Assembly: GCF_003812745.1 (NCBI RefSeq)
Contig: NZ_CP033831.1
Span: 620,001 to 684,000, forward strand
DNA: 64,000 nt
Source of the DNA: Serratia sp. FDAARGOS_506
Lineage (GTDB): Bacteria > Pseudomonadota > Gammaproteobacteria > Enterobacterales > Enterobacteriaceae
Reading direction: 5' to 3'
The notes below the pieces were generated by a model. That model had not been told where the DNA came from. It did not search any database and saw only the letters and a list, made by a program, of their open reading frames with translations. A program made the position numbers and the translations under genes. Shown piece after piece: positions 1-7,372 of the stretch. Every line of letters begins with the position of its first letter. Positions within the stretch are counted from its first letter, which is position 1.

Positions 1-577
1 GCAGCAGCTGATTGACCTCGGTGCGCGTCAGCGAGGCAGTCGGTTCATCCATGATCACCAGCCGCGCCTCTGCCACCAGCGCACGGCAGATCGCCACCTG
101 CTGGCGCTGAGCGATCGGCAGCTCCGCCACCCGTTTGTCGAGATCCAGATGAAAACTCAGCTCCTGCAGCAGGCGCTCGGCGGTGCGCCGCAGCCGTGCC
201 GGGCGGTACCACCCCAGCAACCCGTGCAGGTTGTGCTCAAAAGCGATGTTTTCCGCCACCGTCAGGTTGGGAAACAGCGACAGATCCTGGTAGATCACCT
301 GAATACCGAAGGCGCGTGCCTGATCCGGCGACAACCGGCCGAAGGTCTGCCCATCGATGGTGATGCGGCTGCCGTCATCCGGTTGATATACGCCGGCGAT
401 CGCCTTGATCAACGTACTCTTGCCGCAGCCGTTGGTGCCTGCCAGGCAGTGCACTTCCCCCGGCATCAGCGCCAGCGAGATAGCGTTCAGCGCCCGCTGC
501 CCGCCAAAGGTCATCGACAGCTGTTGCAGCGCGATCAGCGGCGCGCCCTGCGTTGCCGTATTGCCGGAAATCCCCAT
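1..577 (-). CDS. Sugar-type ABC transporter ATP-binding protein, C-terminal part cut off by the window edge
   Basis: The ATG is at 577, 2 bp after the TAA (580-582) of the binding-protein gene, so the two are co-transcribed. The 192 visible residues show a Walker A GTNGCGKST at about 47-55, a Q-loop region (QVIYQDLSLFPNLTV), an ABC signature region reading ELPIAQRQQ rather than LSGGQ, and a Walker B ending VIMDEPTASL. The family (RbsA/XylG/AraG type) has two fused ATPase domains of about 500 residues, so most of the second domain and the permease genes should lie to the left of the window. It would energise uptake of a sugar or similar small polar solute. The substrate cannot be read from this part. 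Confidence 0.9.
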   Translation of the reverse strand, partial: MGISGNTATQGAPLIALQQLSMTFGGQRALNAISLALMPGEVHCLAGTNGCGKSTLIKAIAGVYQPDDGSRITIDGQTFGRLSPDQARAFGIQVIYQDLSLFPNLTVAENIAFEHNLHGLLGWYRPARLRRTAERLLQELSFHLDLDKRVAELPIAQRQQVAICRALVAEARLVIMDEPTASLTRTEVNQLL

Positions 578-579
578 GA

Positions 580-1563
580 TTACAGCCCCATCTTCACCAA
601 TTTCGGCAGGTTTTGCTTATCCAGGCTTTCGGTGGCATTGCCGAGAATGGTGTGCTGCTGCGCATCCACCTGCACCTTACCCATGCCTTCGATGGTCATG
701 CCGTCGGTGATTTTTTCTCCCTTGTGCATCATGTCGGCGATGCGCACGAACACTTCGCCTGCCAGCATCGGATTCCAGATATAGCCGCCCTTGATAGCGC
801 CGCGGTTGACCAGCGAAGCGCCCTGGCCCGGGCTGAACGGCCCGATGACGCAGATATCGTTGCTTTTGCCGCGGTTGAGCACCGCACGCCCGGCGCCGAT
901 CGGCCCCTGCGATCCGAACGCCAGCACGCCTTTCAGATCGGGATATTTGGCCATCAGATCGTTGGTGGTGCGCACGCTGTCATCCAGCGACTCGCCCACG
1001 CCGAACTTGTCGCCCACCAGCTGCATATTCGGATAGTGCTGCTTTTGGTAGTTGATGGCCGAGTCCGACCAGGTGATGTGCAGCGGCACCGTCAGACTAC
1101 CGACGTACACCGCGTACTTGCCCTGCTCTTTCATGCAGGCGGCCAGCGCTTTCATGTGGTTAACGCCGTGCTGCGAGGCGTCCACCAGCTCAAAGTCCCA
1201 GTCGGCGTACTTTTGGCCGGGGGATTCGTGCACGATCACCTTGATGCCCGCCTCCTGCGCGCGCTTGAGCACCGGCTCCAGCACCCGGGCGTCGTTCGGC
1301 ACCACGCCGATGATGTCCACCTTCTGTGCGATCAGATCTTCGATGGCGCGCACCTGCAGCGCCGGATCCGCCGCCGTCGGCCCGACCATCCAGGCATCGA
1401 TGCCGCGTTTGGCGCCCTCGCTTTTGATGCCGGCCTCCATGGCGTTGAACCAGGGAATGCCGCCGATCTTCACCACCACGCCCATTTTCAGTTTGTCCGC
1501 CGCCTGCGCGGAGACCGAAAGCAGCAGCGAGGCAAACAGACCGACCAGTACGGATTTTTTCAT
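580..1563 (-). CDS. Periplasmic sugar-binding protein of an ABC importer (RbsB/LsrB-like)
   Basis: The 327-residue protein starts with a clear Sec signal peptide (MKKSVLVGLFASLLLSVSAQA, cleavage about residue 21). It continues as a two-lobe type I periplasmic binding fold (PF13407-like), with PGQKYADWDFELVD and the hinge-proximal VIGPFSPGQGASLV recognisable. It would deliver the ligand to the membrane complex whose ATPase follows 2 bp downstream. It lies 48 bp after a DeoR-family regulator gene, suggesting regulator and transporter share one transcript. Related proteins are often annotated as autoinducer-2 binding because of LsrB similarity. No other lsr gene is visible here, so I do not assign AI-2. 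The substrate remains open: pentose, hexose, polyol or similar. Confidence 0.9.
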   Translation of the reverse strand: MKKSVLVGLFASLLLSVSAQAADKLKMGVVVKIGGIPWFNAMEAGIKSEGAKRGIDAWMVGPTAADPALQVRAIEDLIAQKVDIIGVVPNDARVLEPVLKRAQEAGIKVIVHESPGQKYADWDFELVDASQHGVNHMKALAACMKEQGKYAVYVGSLTVPLHITWSDSAINYQKQHYPNMQLVGDKFGVGESLDDSVRTTNDLMAKYPDLKGVLAFGSQGPIGAGRAVLNRGKSNDICVIGPFSPGQGASLVNRGAIKGGYIWNPMLAGEVFVRIADMMHKGEKITDGMTIEGMGKVQVDAQQHTILGNATESLDKQNLPKLVKMGL

Positions 1564-1611
1564 TGTTCTCTCTCCACAAGTGTTGGCTGTAATAAAGGGT
1601 TTTCGTTGTTG

Positions 1612-2430
1612 TTATCGCGCCGCCCTTTTCGCGGCGGGTGAAACTTCAATCACGTCGACATTGTTCCAGGCCAGTTCCTGACGAAACTCGTCGTCGCTGA
1701 GCCGATCGGTGATTAGGGTATCTATCTCCCGGTAGTGGCAGATGCGCGCGAACGAGCGGCGGCCGAACTTGTTGCTGTCTACCAGCAGGAACTTGCGCTC
1801 CGACGCCAGCAGCATCTGCTGCTTCAACCGCGCATGGTGCTCGTTGCTCTCGCGGATGCCGCCGTCCTGGCAGATGCCGTGGCAGGAGAAGAACAGCTTG
1901 TTGATCACAAACTCCTTCAACATCTGCTCCGCCAGCACGCCGATAAAATCCTCGTACTTGGCGGAATACTCGCCCCCCAGTCCGATGGTGCGCACGTTGG
2001 CCTTGCAGGCCAGCGTCTGGATGATGTGCAGCGAGTTGGTCAGTACCACCAACGAGATATCCGGCAGTTGGCGCGCCAAAAACCAGCTGGTGGAGCTGCT
2101 GTCCAGCAGCAGGCAGTCCCCCGGGGCGATAAATTCCAGCGCGCGTTTGGCGATGCGCGTTTTCTGCTCCGGCGCCTCGTTGCTGCGCTGGCGGAAAGAT
2201 TCCCCCTGGTCTATCTCGGCGGGCACATAGGTTTTTTCCACCGCCGGCGGCTCGACGAACACCGCGCCGCCGTGGCTGCGCAGCAGCAGGCCGCGCCGTT
2301 CCAGCAAGGCCAGATCACGCCGCGCCGTCTCGATAGAGATGTGGCACAGCTGCGCCACCTCCTGCACCATCACGCGGCCGCGCTGGCTCAAGACTTCGGT
2401 GATAAAGCGATGACGTTCTACAGGCAGCAT
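1612..2430 (-). CDS. DeoR/GlpR-family transcriptional regulator
   Basis: The 272-residue protein has an N-terminal helix-turn-helix (about residues 1-57, with RGRVMVQEVAQLCHISIETARRDL) followed by a DeoR C-terminal sensor domain (about 80-240) that includes DCLLLDSSSTSWFLARQL. Such domains bind a phosphorylated sugar or similar effector and relieve repression. The ATG at 2430 is preceded by a strong Shine-Dalgarno sequence GGAGGAG. The gene is first in an apparent operon with the binding protein and ATPase, so it probably autoregulates and controls that transporter. A cluster of ACGGTCA elements about 215-280 bp upstream is a candidate operator. The C-terminal AAKRAAR tail is basic and probably disordered. 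Confidence 0.9.
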   Translation of the reverse strand: MLPVERHRFITEVLSQRGRVMVQEVAQLCHISIETARRDLALLERRGLLLRSHGGAVFVEPPAVEKTYVPAEIDQGESFRQRSNEAPEQKTRIAKRALEFIAPGDCLLLDSSSTSWFLARQLPDISLVVLTNSLHIIQTLACKANVRTIGLGGEYSAKYEDFIGVLAEQMLKEFVINKLFFSCHGICQDGGIRESNEHHARLKQQMLLASERKFLLVDSNKFGRRSFARICHYREIDTLITDRLSDDEFRQELAWNNVDVIEVSPAAKRAAR

Positions 2431-2641
2431 GTTTCTTTTCTCCTCCAGGACGATGATTACGATATCGATTTGCTGCGCCGCGTTTTGCGCGCAGACGCAA
2501 AGCGCATCGCCCCGCGATCGGTCAACGATGGCGGTGTGATAGTTGTCAAAAAAATCGGGAAGGAAATGAAATGAATAATTACGAAAGTGTGGAGTAACAG
2601 GCAGTTATGATATGCGTGCGTCTTAGACAGACAGGAGAGAA

Positions 2642-2709
2642 ACGGTAAACGGTCACAATTCCACGTTCCACGACATGACCGTTAATGACCGTTTTTGTGG
2701 TTTTGACCG
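2642..2709. repeat. Cluster of ACGGTCA / TGACCGT elements upstream of the deoR-type gene
   Basis: Two head-oriented copies (ACGGT at 2642-2646 and ACGGTCA at 2649-2655) face two inverted copies (TGACCGT at 2676-2682 and 2686-2692), with a partial fifth, TGACCG, at 2704-2709. The arms AACGGTCA and TGACCGTT could pair over a loop of about 20 nt. No gene needs a terminator here, because both neighbours are transcribed leftwards. A regulator-binding array is the simplest reading, but the protein is unknown. The remainder of the gap 2431-2766 shows nothing else I can support. Confidence 0.4.
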
Positions 2710-2766
2710 AACGCTGCCGAGCAGCGGCTAATGCTGGTAGGCTTTACCTGAAAAACTGCAAAAAAA

Positions 2767-2789
2767 ATCCGGTGAGAACCTCACCGGAT
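2767..2789 (-). terminator. Rho-independent terminator of brnTA
   Basis: A 10-bp perfect stem (ATCCGGTGAG / CTCACCGGAT) with loop AAC is followed, reading leftwards, by a run of at least seven T (2761-2767 on the complement). It lies 21 bp beyond the brnA stop codon. Confidence 0.85.
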
Positions 2790-2809
2790 CGTTATCCGCC
2801 TGACACGAC

Positions 2810-3127
2810 TTATTCCTCGTGCTCATGCTCTTTCAACATCGCCTCACGCAACACGGCGTTCAGGCGTTTCTGATAACCCTTGCCTGGCCGCTGAAGCCAG
2901 GCCAATACATCCGCATCGATTCGGATGGTTTTCGATACTTTCATCGGTTTATAAAAACGCCCCTGCACCGCAGTCTGCCACTTTTCCTCACCCAGGGCCG
3001 GGGCATCGGCATAATCGATATCCTCATCCGGCAGCGCGCTCAACGAAGCAATTTGCGCTTTCTGCTCCTCCGTCAACGGAGGGAGTACGCTATGTGCCAG
3101 ATTTTTGGCTGAATTTTTGCGCTTCAT
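2810..3127 (-). CDS. brnA: BrnA-type antitoxin of a type II toxin-antitoxin pair
   Basis: The 105-residue protein beginning MKRKNSAK has a BrnA/CopG-like C-terminal half: KVSKTIRIDADVLAWLQRPGKGYQKRLNAVLREAM at about 61-95, a ribbon-helix-helix DNA-binding unit. The acidic N-terminal half (DEDIDYADAPAL) is the part expected to wrap the toxin. I chose the ATG at 3127 because GAGGGG lies just upstream; an ATG seven codons earlier (3148) lacks this. The gene overlaps the end of the toxin reading frame by 38 bp, the usual toxin-first order of brnTA. The complex normally represses its own promoter. The antitoxin appears intact although the toxin frame is broken, so it may be a leftover or may still act on other promoters. 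Confidence 0.85.
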   Translation of the reverse strand: MKRKNSAKNLAHSVLPPLTEEQKAQIASLSALPDEDIDYADAPALGEEKWQTAVQGRFYKPMKVSKTIRIDADVLAWLQRPGKGYQKRLNAVLREAMLKEHEHEE

Positions 3128-3412
3128 ATCTTCCCCTCTCTTTGGCATCGGCCTTGCGTGCTGAAATGATACGCACGATCTCTACTGTATCGCCTTCGAC
3201 ATCCGTTTCGATCGTCGTATGCGCCACCAGCAGCAACAAACAGGTGTCGACCATACCGAGCGTTTGCCAGCGCTCTTCTCCGCCCTCGATCCTCTCCAGC
3301 ACGGCCAAATGGTGGGATCCAGAAAAACCCGTTGCGCAATCTCAAAACTGACGCGGTATTTGCGCTGGTTCCTGTGATTTTTATCCTGATTCCATTCAAA
3401 ATAAAAATACAT
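3090..3412 (-). pseudogene. brnT: BrnT-type toxin, frameshifted
   Basis: The N-terminal third (from ATG 3412: MYFYFEWNQDKNHRNQRKYRV...FLDPT) is in one frame. The rest (HLAVLERIEGGEERWQTLGMVDTCLL...) is in the next frame, beginning at CAT 3311-3309. The junction around 3309-3314 reads ACCATTTGG where a continuous BrnT frame would need ACCCATTTGG, so one C appears to be missing. Restored, the protein would be about 107 residues with the DUF497/RelE-like fold, a ribosome-dependent or free ribonuclease. The family's conserved Lys-His in KHGVSFE reads KY here, a second possible lesion. A sequencing error in a short C run is the main alternative. Confidence 0.75.
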
Positions 3413-3488
3413 TTTTGTAACTACATTTTGATTATTATTTAATCAAAATACACTCCGCACGGCGGGATGTCAAAACCCCCTCATGCGT

Positions 3489-4235
3489 TCAACGCCCGCC
3501 TGCGGCCTCGATAAAGGTGCCGGTCACGTAAGACGCGGCGTCAGACAGCAGCCAAGCGATCGCCTCCGCCACTTCCTGCGGCTGCCCGCCGCGTTGCATC
3601 GGCAAACTGTCCTTCACGCGATCTACCCGGCCGGGCTCGCCGCCGCTGGCATGCATCTCGGTATAGATGAATCCGGGCCGCACGCCGTTGACGCGAATGC
3701 CCTGCGCCGCCACCTCCCGCGACAACCCGATGGTCAGGGTATCAACGGCACCTTTCGAAGCGGCGTAATCGACGTATTCCCCCGCAGCGCCTAAACGCGA
3801 AGCGGCGGAAGAAACGTTGACGATGGCGCCGCCTTGCCCGCCATGGCGCAGTGCCATGCGCTTCACCGCCTCGCGGCAACACAGGAAGTAACCGGTAACG
3901 TTGGTGCTCAGCACCTGATTGATGCGCTCGGCGGTCAACTGTTCAATGTTCGCCTGCTGGAACAGAATTCCGGCATTGTTGACCAGCGCACTGAGCGTGC
4001 CGAGCCCGGCGTCCAGCGCGGCGAACATCGCCATCACCTGCGCTTCGTCGGCCACGTCGGCCTGCAACGCCAGCGCTTTGCCGCCCAACGCCTCAATCTC
4101 CGCCACCGCCTGCCGCGCCGCGCCTTCATCACGCAGGTAATTCACCCCTACCGCATAACCCTGTCGGGCCAGCAGCAGAGCGGTCGCACGACCAATTCCC
4201 CGGCTTGCGCCTGTAACCAATGCCACTTTCGTCAT
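3489..4235 (-). CDS. ygfF: Short-chain dehydrogenase/reductase, YgfF-like
   Basis: The 248-residue SDR has the NADP(H)-binding TGASRGIG at about residues 8-15, the NNAG motif at about 87-90, catalytic Ser in IVNVSSAAS, and YxxxK as YAASK at about 157-161, followed by the family's RVNGVRPG. Long stretches match E. coli YgfF as I recall it (TNVTGYFLCCREAVKRMAL, FIYTEMHASGGEPGRVDRVK). YgfF is an uncharacterised oxidoreductase often annotated as glucose-1-dehydrogenase-like. It appears to be transcribed alone. A short intergenic gap (3413-3488) separates it from brnTA and holds nothing recognisable. Confidence 0.9.
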   Translation of the reverse strand: MTKVALVTGASRGIGRATALLLARQGYAVGVNYLRDEGAARQAVAEIEALGGKALALQADVADEAQVMAMFAALDAGLGTLSALVNNAGILFQQANIEQLTAERINQVLSTNVTGYFLCCREAVKRMALRHGGQGGAIVNVSSAASRLGAAGEYVDYAASKGAVDTLTIGLSREVAAQGIRVNGVRPGFIYTEMHASGGEPGRVDRVKDSLPMQRGGQPQEVAEAIAWLLSDAASYVTGTFIEAAGGR

Positions 4236-4331
4236 ACTGTTTTTTCTCTGGTTGGCGATGTCAACATAGCGGCCTGCGCGCAGGCGCCCCGTTTGCCCGT
4301 CAGAGTATAGAGCCGCACTCTAAAAAACGCC

Positions 4332-4565
4332 TCAAAGCTGAGCCAGGCGACGCAGCTGCTTTTTAATGCGCGCTTTGACGCAGCCGTAGGCGTCCGGCGT
4401 CACCGCCTGATGCACCCGCTGCAAGCCGGCAGCATGCAGGCCGCTATGACTATGGCTCTGGGCATCGCCACGAAAAGACAGCATCAACAGAACGAGCACT
4501 GCCGCCACGCCTGAATACATCAGCCGCCGCGAGGTGCCCGCGAGCGGGGAACCGTCAGTTTGCAT
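4332..4565 (-). CDS. Small hypothetical protein with one N-terminal membrane segment
   Basis: The 77-residue protein starts MQTDGSPLAG. I prefer the ATG at 4565 because AGAAGGAA lies about 7 bp upstream; an ATG 12 codons earlier lacks this. Residues about 17-34 (YSGVAAVLVLLMLSF) form one hydrophobic segment that could be a membrane anchor or signal sequence. It is followed by a His/Ser-rich stretch (DAQSHSHSGLHAAG) and a basic C-terminus (ARIKKQLRRLAQL) with one Cys. I do not recognise the family. It is transcribed divergently from the two-component operon, and its start is about 60 bp from the TTAA repeat array, so it may be a target of that regulator. Confidence 0.6.
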   Translation of the reverse strand: MQTDGSPLAGTSRRLMYSGVAAVLVLLMLSFRGDAQSHSHSGLHAAGLQRVHQAVTPDAYGCVKARIKKQLRRLAQL

Positions 4566-4625
4566 GTTCGTTCCTTCTGTTGTGATATCGAATGGCAGCA
4601 AAATAACCGAAATTCCCCCGCGTTC

Positions 4626-4666
4626 CCTTAACGCGAGATTAAAGCCAGATTAAGGTTTGCTTAAGA
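4626..4666. promoter_or_regulatory. Four 11-bp-phased TTAA repeats, candidate response-regulator binding array
   Basis: CCTTAACG (4626), GATTAAAG (4637), GATTAAGG (4648) and GCTTAAGA (4659) are spaced exactly 11 bp start to start, that is, on one face of the helix. OmpR-family regulators of the PmrA/QseB group bind TTAA-type direct half-sites with N5 spacing, which fits. The array sits between the small-protein gene and the two-component operon. Confidence 0.7.
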
Positions 4667-4692
4667 ACGCGCAGGCAAAGCGGGTTTCCCCG

Positions 4693-4722
4693 TTGTCTTC
4701 CCGGCAGGGTTATAGTTATATA
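4693..4722 (+). promoter_or_regulatory. Candidate promoter of the two-component operon
   Basis: TTGTCT (4693-4698), an 18-bp spacer and TATATA (4717-4722) precede the GTG start at 4754. The -10 region lies inside an inverted repeat GGTTATA-GTTA-TATAACC (4708-4725). The TTAA array ends 26 bp upstream of the -35. Confidence 0.5.
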
Positions 4723-4753
4723 ACCGCGACTCGAAGATCTCGGCGGAACAAAC

Positions 4754-5413
4754 GTGAACATACTGTTGGTGGAAGACGACCTGCAATTAGGCAAGGCGCT
4801 GTGCCGCGCATTGGAGCTCACCGGCTTTAATTTGTGCTGGGTGCGCCTGCTCGCCGATGCGGAAAATAAACTTTCACCCGGCGGGTTCGACCTGATGCTG
4901 TTGGATCTCACGCTGCCGGACGGCGACGGTTTGCAAAAACTGATCGCCTGGCGCGCCGCCGGGCAAAATATCCCCATCATCATCCTGACCGCCCGCGACC
5001 GTATCGAAAGCCTGGTGAACAGCCTGGACTCCGGCGCGGACGACTTTCTGGCCAAACCCTTTGCGCTGCCCGAACTCATCTCGCGCGTCAAGGCGGTCAA
5101 CCGGCGCATGGCCGGCTTTGCATCGCAAACCTGGAGCCTCGGCACGCTGTATCTCGATCCGGTCAACCATCAGGTGACGCTGGATAACGAACTGCTGATG
5201 CTGTCGAAAAAAGAGTATCACCTGCTGCACGAACTGATGCGCTGTGCCGGCACCGTGGTGCGCAAAGCGGTGTTGGAACAGCGGCTGTTCGGCCACGGCG
5301 ATAGCGTGGAAAGCAACTCGCTGGAAGTGCACATGCATAATTTACGGCGCAAGATCGGTAAAGAAAGAATTATTACCGTACGCGGCATTGGCTATTTGCT
5401 GAAGAAAGAGTAG
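4754..5413 (+). CDS. OmpR-family response regulator (QseB/PmrA/TctD type)
   Basis: The 219-residue protein has a receiver domain (1-115) with the acidic pocket E7-D8-D9, phospho-acceptor D51 in LLLDLTLPDGDG, switch Thr in IIILTARD and K101 in AKPF. A winged-helix DNA-binding domain follows (about 125-217, with LSKKEYHLLHELMR, VHMHNLRRKIG and the terminal VRGIGYLLKKE). The start is GTG at 4754. The sensor kinase begins 4 bp after the stop. It is probably autoregulated through the TTAA repeats at 4626-4666. QseB, PmrA and TctD are equally plausible relatives and the signal is unknown. Confidence 0.92.
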   Translation: MNILLVEDDLQLGKALCRALELTGFNLCWVRLLADAENKLSPGGFDLMLLDLTLPDGDGLQKLIAWRAAGQNIPIIILTARDRIESLVNSLDSGADDFLAKPFALPELISRVKAVNRRMAGFASQTWSLGTLYLDPVNHQVTLDNELLMLSKKEYHLLHELMRCAGTVVRKAVLEQRLFGHGDSVESNSLEVHMHNLRRKIGKERIITVRGIGYLLKKE

Positions 5414-5417
5414 CAGG

Positions 5418-6836
5418 ATGATCGGTTTCAAATCCTTCTTTATGCGCACCATTATTTTCCAAGTCCTGGCCATTTTATTATTGTGGGGGATCCTCGTCGC
5501 CTGGGTGAAATATTGGTATTACCCCGACATGGAAAAATATTTCGATAACCAGCAACGCATCGTCGCCGTGGGTATCGCCAATATTCTCGATGAAACCGGC
5601 ACCGACAATATCGATTACCGCGGCATCATCAAGACCATTGAAGGCATGTACATTGATTCCATCAATAACGGCATGCAGGATCAAATCGATTACCACCCGC
5701 TGTTCGTGGTTTACGATCGGGATAACCGGGTGCTTTACAGTTCGCAGACGCAGGGAGAACCGCTGCGCCTGCCGCCTTCGGTGCTGTCCGGATCCGTCAA
5801 TTACGCCGGCGCCAACTGGCATCTCGCCGGTAGCTGGAGCGAAAAACGGCAGTATCGGGTGATCGTCGGCGAGTCGTTCAACGATCGCACCACGCTGTTC
5901 GGCAACCCGGCGGAGAGCACCGCCGTGCCGCTGCTGGGCATTCTGGCGGCGATCATCATCACCTTGCTGTTTACCGCCTATTTCAGCCTGAGGCCACTGC
6001 GCCAGATCGCCCGCACCATCTCCGATCGCCAACCGGGAAACCTGTCGCCGATCAACGTCAGCGAGCAATATCAGGAAATCCGGCCGGTGGTGGTGGAGGT
6101 CAACAAGCTGATGGCGCGCATAGACGCCGCCAATCAGCGCGAAAAACGCTTTATGGCCGATGCGGCGCACGAACTGCGCACGCCGATCGCCGCCGTGTTG
6201 GCGCAGCTGCATCTGCTGACCCAGGTCTCGGAGCAGCAGGAGCGCCGGGAGATCATCGGCGACATGCAGCAGGGGCTGGATCGCGCGGCGTCACTGTCGC
6301 GCCAGCTGATCAACCTGGCCAAGCTGGAGGCGGAAGATTTCCCGCTGAAAATCGAGGTGGTGGACATCTACGCCGAAATTGGCAAATGCATCGCACAGCA
6401 CGTCCCCTATGCGCTGGAAAAGGATGTGGAACTTTCACTCGACGGCAGCGAGGACGTGGTGATAAACACCGATCGCCATGCGCTGATCGCCATCTTCACC
6501 AACCTGCTGGACAACGCGCTCAAGTACGCGCCGCCCGGCAGCCGCATCGAAGCCAATATCCGTTCGCTGGCGCCGCTCGGCTGCTATATTACATTGCGCG
6601 ACAACGGCCCCGGAGTGAGCGAAGAGCACCTTCCGCGCCTGTTTGAACGCTTTTACCGCGTGCCCGGCACGCAGCAGACCGGCAGCGGGCTGGGATTGGC
6701 CATCGCCCGGAACCTGGCCGACAAAATCGGCGCGCAGCTGCGCGTCACCGAAGGCCTCGACGATCGCGGCATCGGTTTTATTATCGATTTGCCGGAAAGT
6801 TACCGGCCACAGACTGAGAGTGAACAACGACCATGA
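5418..6836 (+). CDS. Sensor histidine kinase of the two-component system
   Basis: The 472-residue protein has a transmembrane segment at about 12-31, a periplasmic sensor region of about 135 residues, and a second transmembrane segment at about 170-190. A HAMP-like linker follows, then the phosphorylatable H251 in FMADAAHELRTP. The catalytic domain shows the N box (NLLDNALKYAP), G1 (DNGPGV), F box (LFERFYR) and G2 (GSGLGLAIA). It pairs with the regulator 4 bp upstream, and its stop overlaps the acetyltransferase start (ATGA, 6833-6836). The periplasmic domain has no motif I can tie to a ligand. QseC and PmrB have the same overall architecture. Confidence 0.92.
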   Translation: MIGFKSFFMRTIIFQVLAILLLWGILVAWVKYWYYPDMEKYFDNQQRIVAVGIANILDETGTDNIDYRGIIKTIEGMYIDSINNGMQDQIDYHPLFVVYDRDNRVLYSSQTQGEPLRLPPSVLSGSVNYAGANWHLAGSWSEKRQYRVIVGESFNDRTTLFGNPAESTAVPLLGILAAIIITLLFTAYFSLRPLRQIARTISDRQPGNLSPINVSEQYQEIRPVVVEVNKLMARIDAANQREKRFMADAAHELRTPIAAVLAQLHLLTQVSEQQERREIIGDMQQGLDRAASLSRQLINLAKLEAEDFPLKIEVVDIYAEIGKCIAQHVPYALEKDVELSLDGSEDVVINTDRHALIAIFTNLLDNALKYAPPGSRIEANIRSLAPLGCYITLRDNGPGVSEEHLPRLFERFYRVPGTQQTGSGLGLAIARNLADKIGAQLRVTEGLDDRGIGFIIDLPESYRPQTESEQRP

Positions 6837-7363
6837 GCGCCCCTGTTCTGCTGCAACGGCAGCAACTCGACCGGCTATGGGATATCGACCGCAGTGAAAT
6901 CATCGACACCCTGTATCGCTTGCAGGACGGCAAGCTGCAATCCTATCCGGACTACTACGACGTGCGCGGCTGGGATCCGCACGATCGGGACACCTATACG
7001 CCGATCCACGAAGCCTGCTTCGATCGCGGCGGCACGTTCTTCGCGCGGTTCGAAGGCGAGGAGATCGTCGCTGCGGCGGCGCTGGACACTGAACCACGCG
7101 GCCCACAAGGGGATCTGCGTCAGCTGCTGTTCTTTTACGTCAGCGCGCACAAACGCGGCCAGGGATTGGGCAAGCAGCTGTTTCAACTCTGCCTGCGTCA
7201 GGCGACGCAAGAAGGCGCCACCGGGCTGTACGTTTCCTCCATCCCCAACAAAAGCACCGTAGACTTCTATCTGGCGCAGGGTTGCCGGCTCATCGAGCAC
7301 CCGGATACCGAGCTGTTCGCCCGCGAGCCGGAGGATATTCATCTGGTCTGTCCTTGCCGCTAG
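6833..7363 (+). CDS. GNAT-family N-acetyltransferase in the two-component operon
   Basis: The 176-residue protein has the acetyl-CoA-binding motif A of GNAT enzymes as VSAHKRGQGLGKQLFQL (about 101-117, the R/Q-x-x-G-x-G/A loop), after a beta strand LRQLLFFYV. The C-terminal half has VSSIPNKSTVDFYLAQGCRL, typical of motif B. Its ATG overlaps the kinase stop by four bases, so it is translationally coupled to a two-component system. The acceptor is unknown: a metabolite, an antibiotic or a protein amine. A link to envelope or polymyxin-type stress is conceivable from the PmrA-like regulator but is inference only. Confidence 0.85.
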   Translation: MSAPVLLQRQQLDRLWDIDRSEIIDTLYRLQDGKLQSYPDYYDVRGWDPHDRDTYTPIHEACFDRGGTFFARFEGEEIVAAAALDTEPRGPQGDLRQLLFFYVSAHKRGQGLGKQLFQLCLRQATQEGATGLYVSSIPNKSTVDFYLAQGCRLIEHPDTELFAREPEDIHLVCPCR

Positions 7364-7371
7364 CGGCAGGG
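7352..7371. terminator. Hairpin between convergent genes
   Basis: CCTTGCCGC / GCGGCAGGG (9 bp with a G-T pair, loop TA) includes the end of the acetyltransferase gene and lies just before the stop of the opposing oxidoreductase gene. There is no T run, so termination would be inefficient or Rho-assisted. Confidence 0.4.
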
Positions 7372-7372
7372 C

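Noticed and set aside
580-1563. Autoinducer-2 binding protein LsrB
   Set aside because: Similarity is only at family level. No lsrK, lsrR, lsrF or lsrG gene is visible, and the regulator is next to a generic transporter.
2685-2873. 62-codon plus-strand frame near the brnA end
   Set aside because: It runs through the brnTA terminator and into brnA on the other strand, and its translation looks random.
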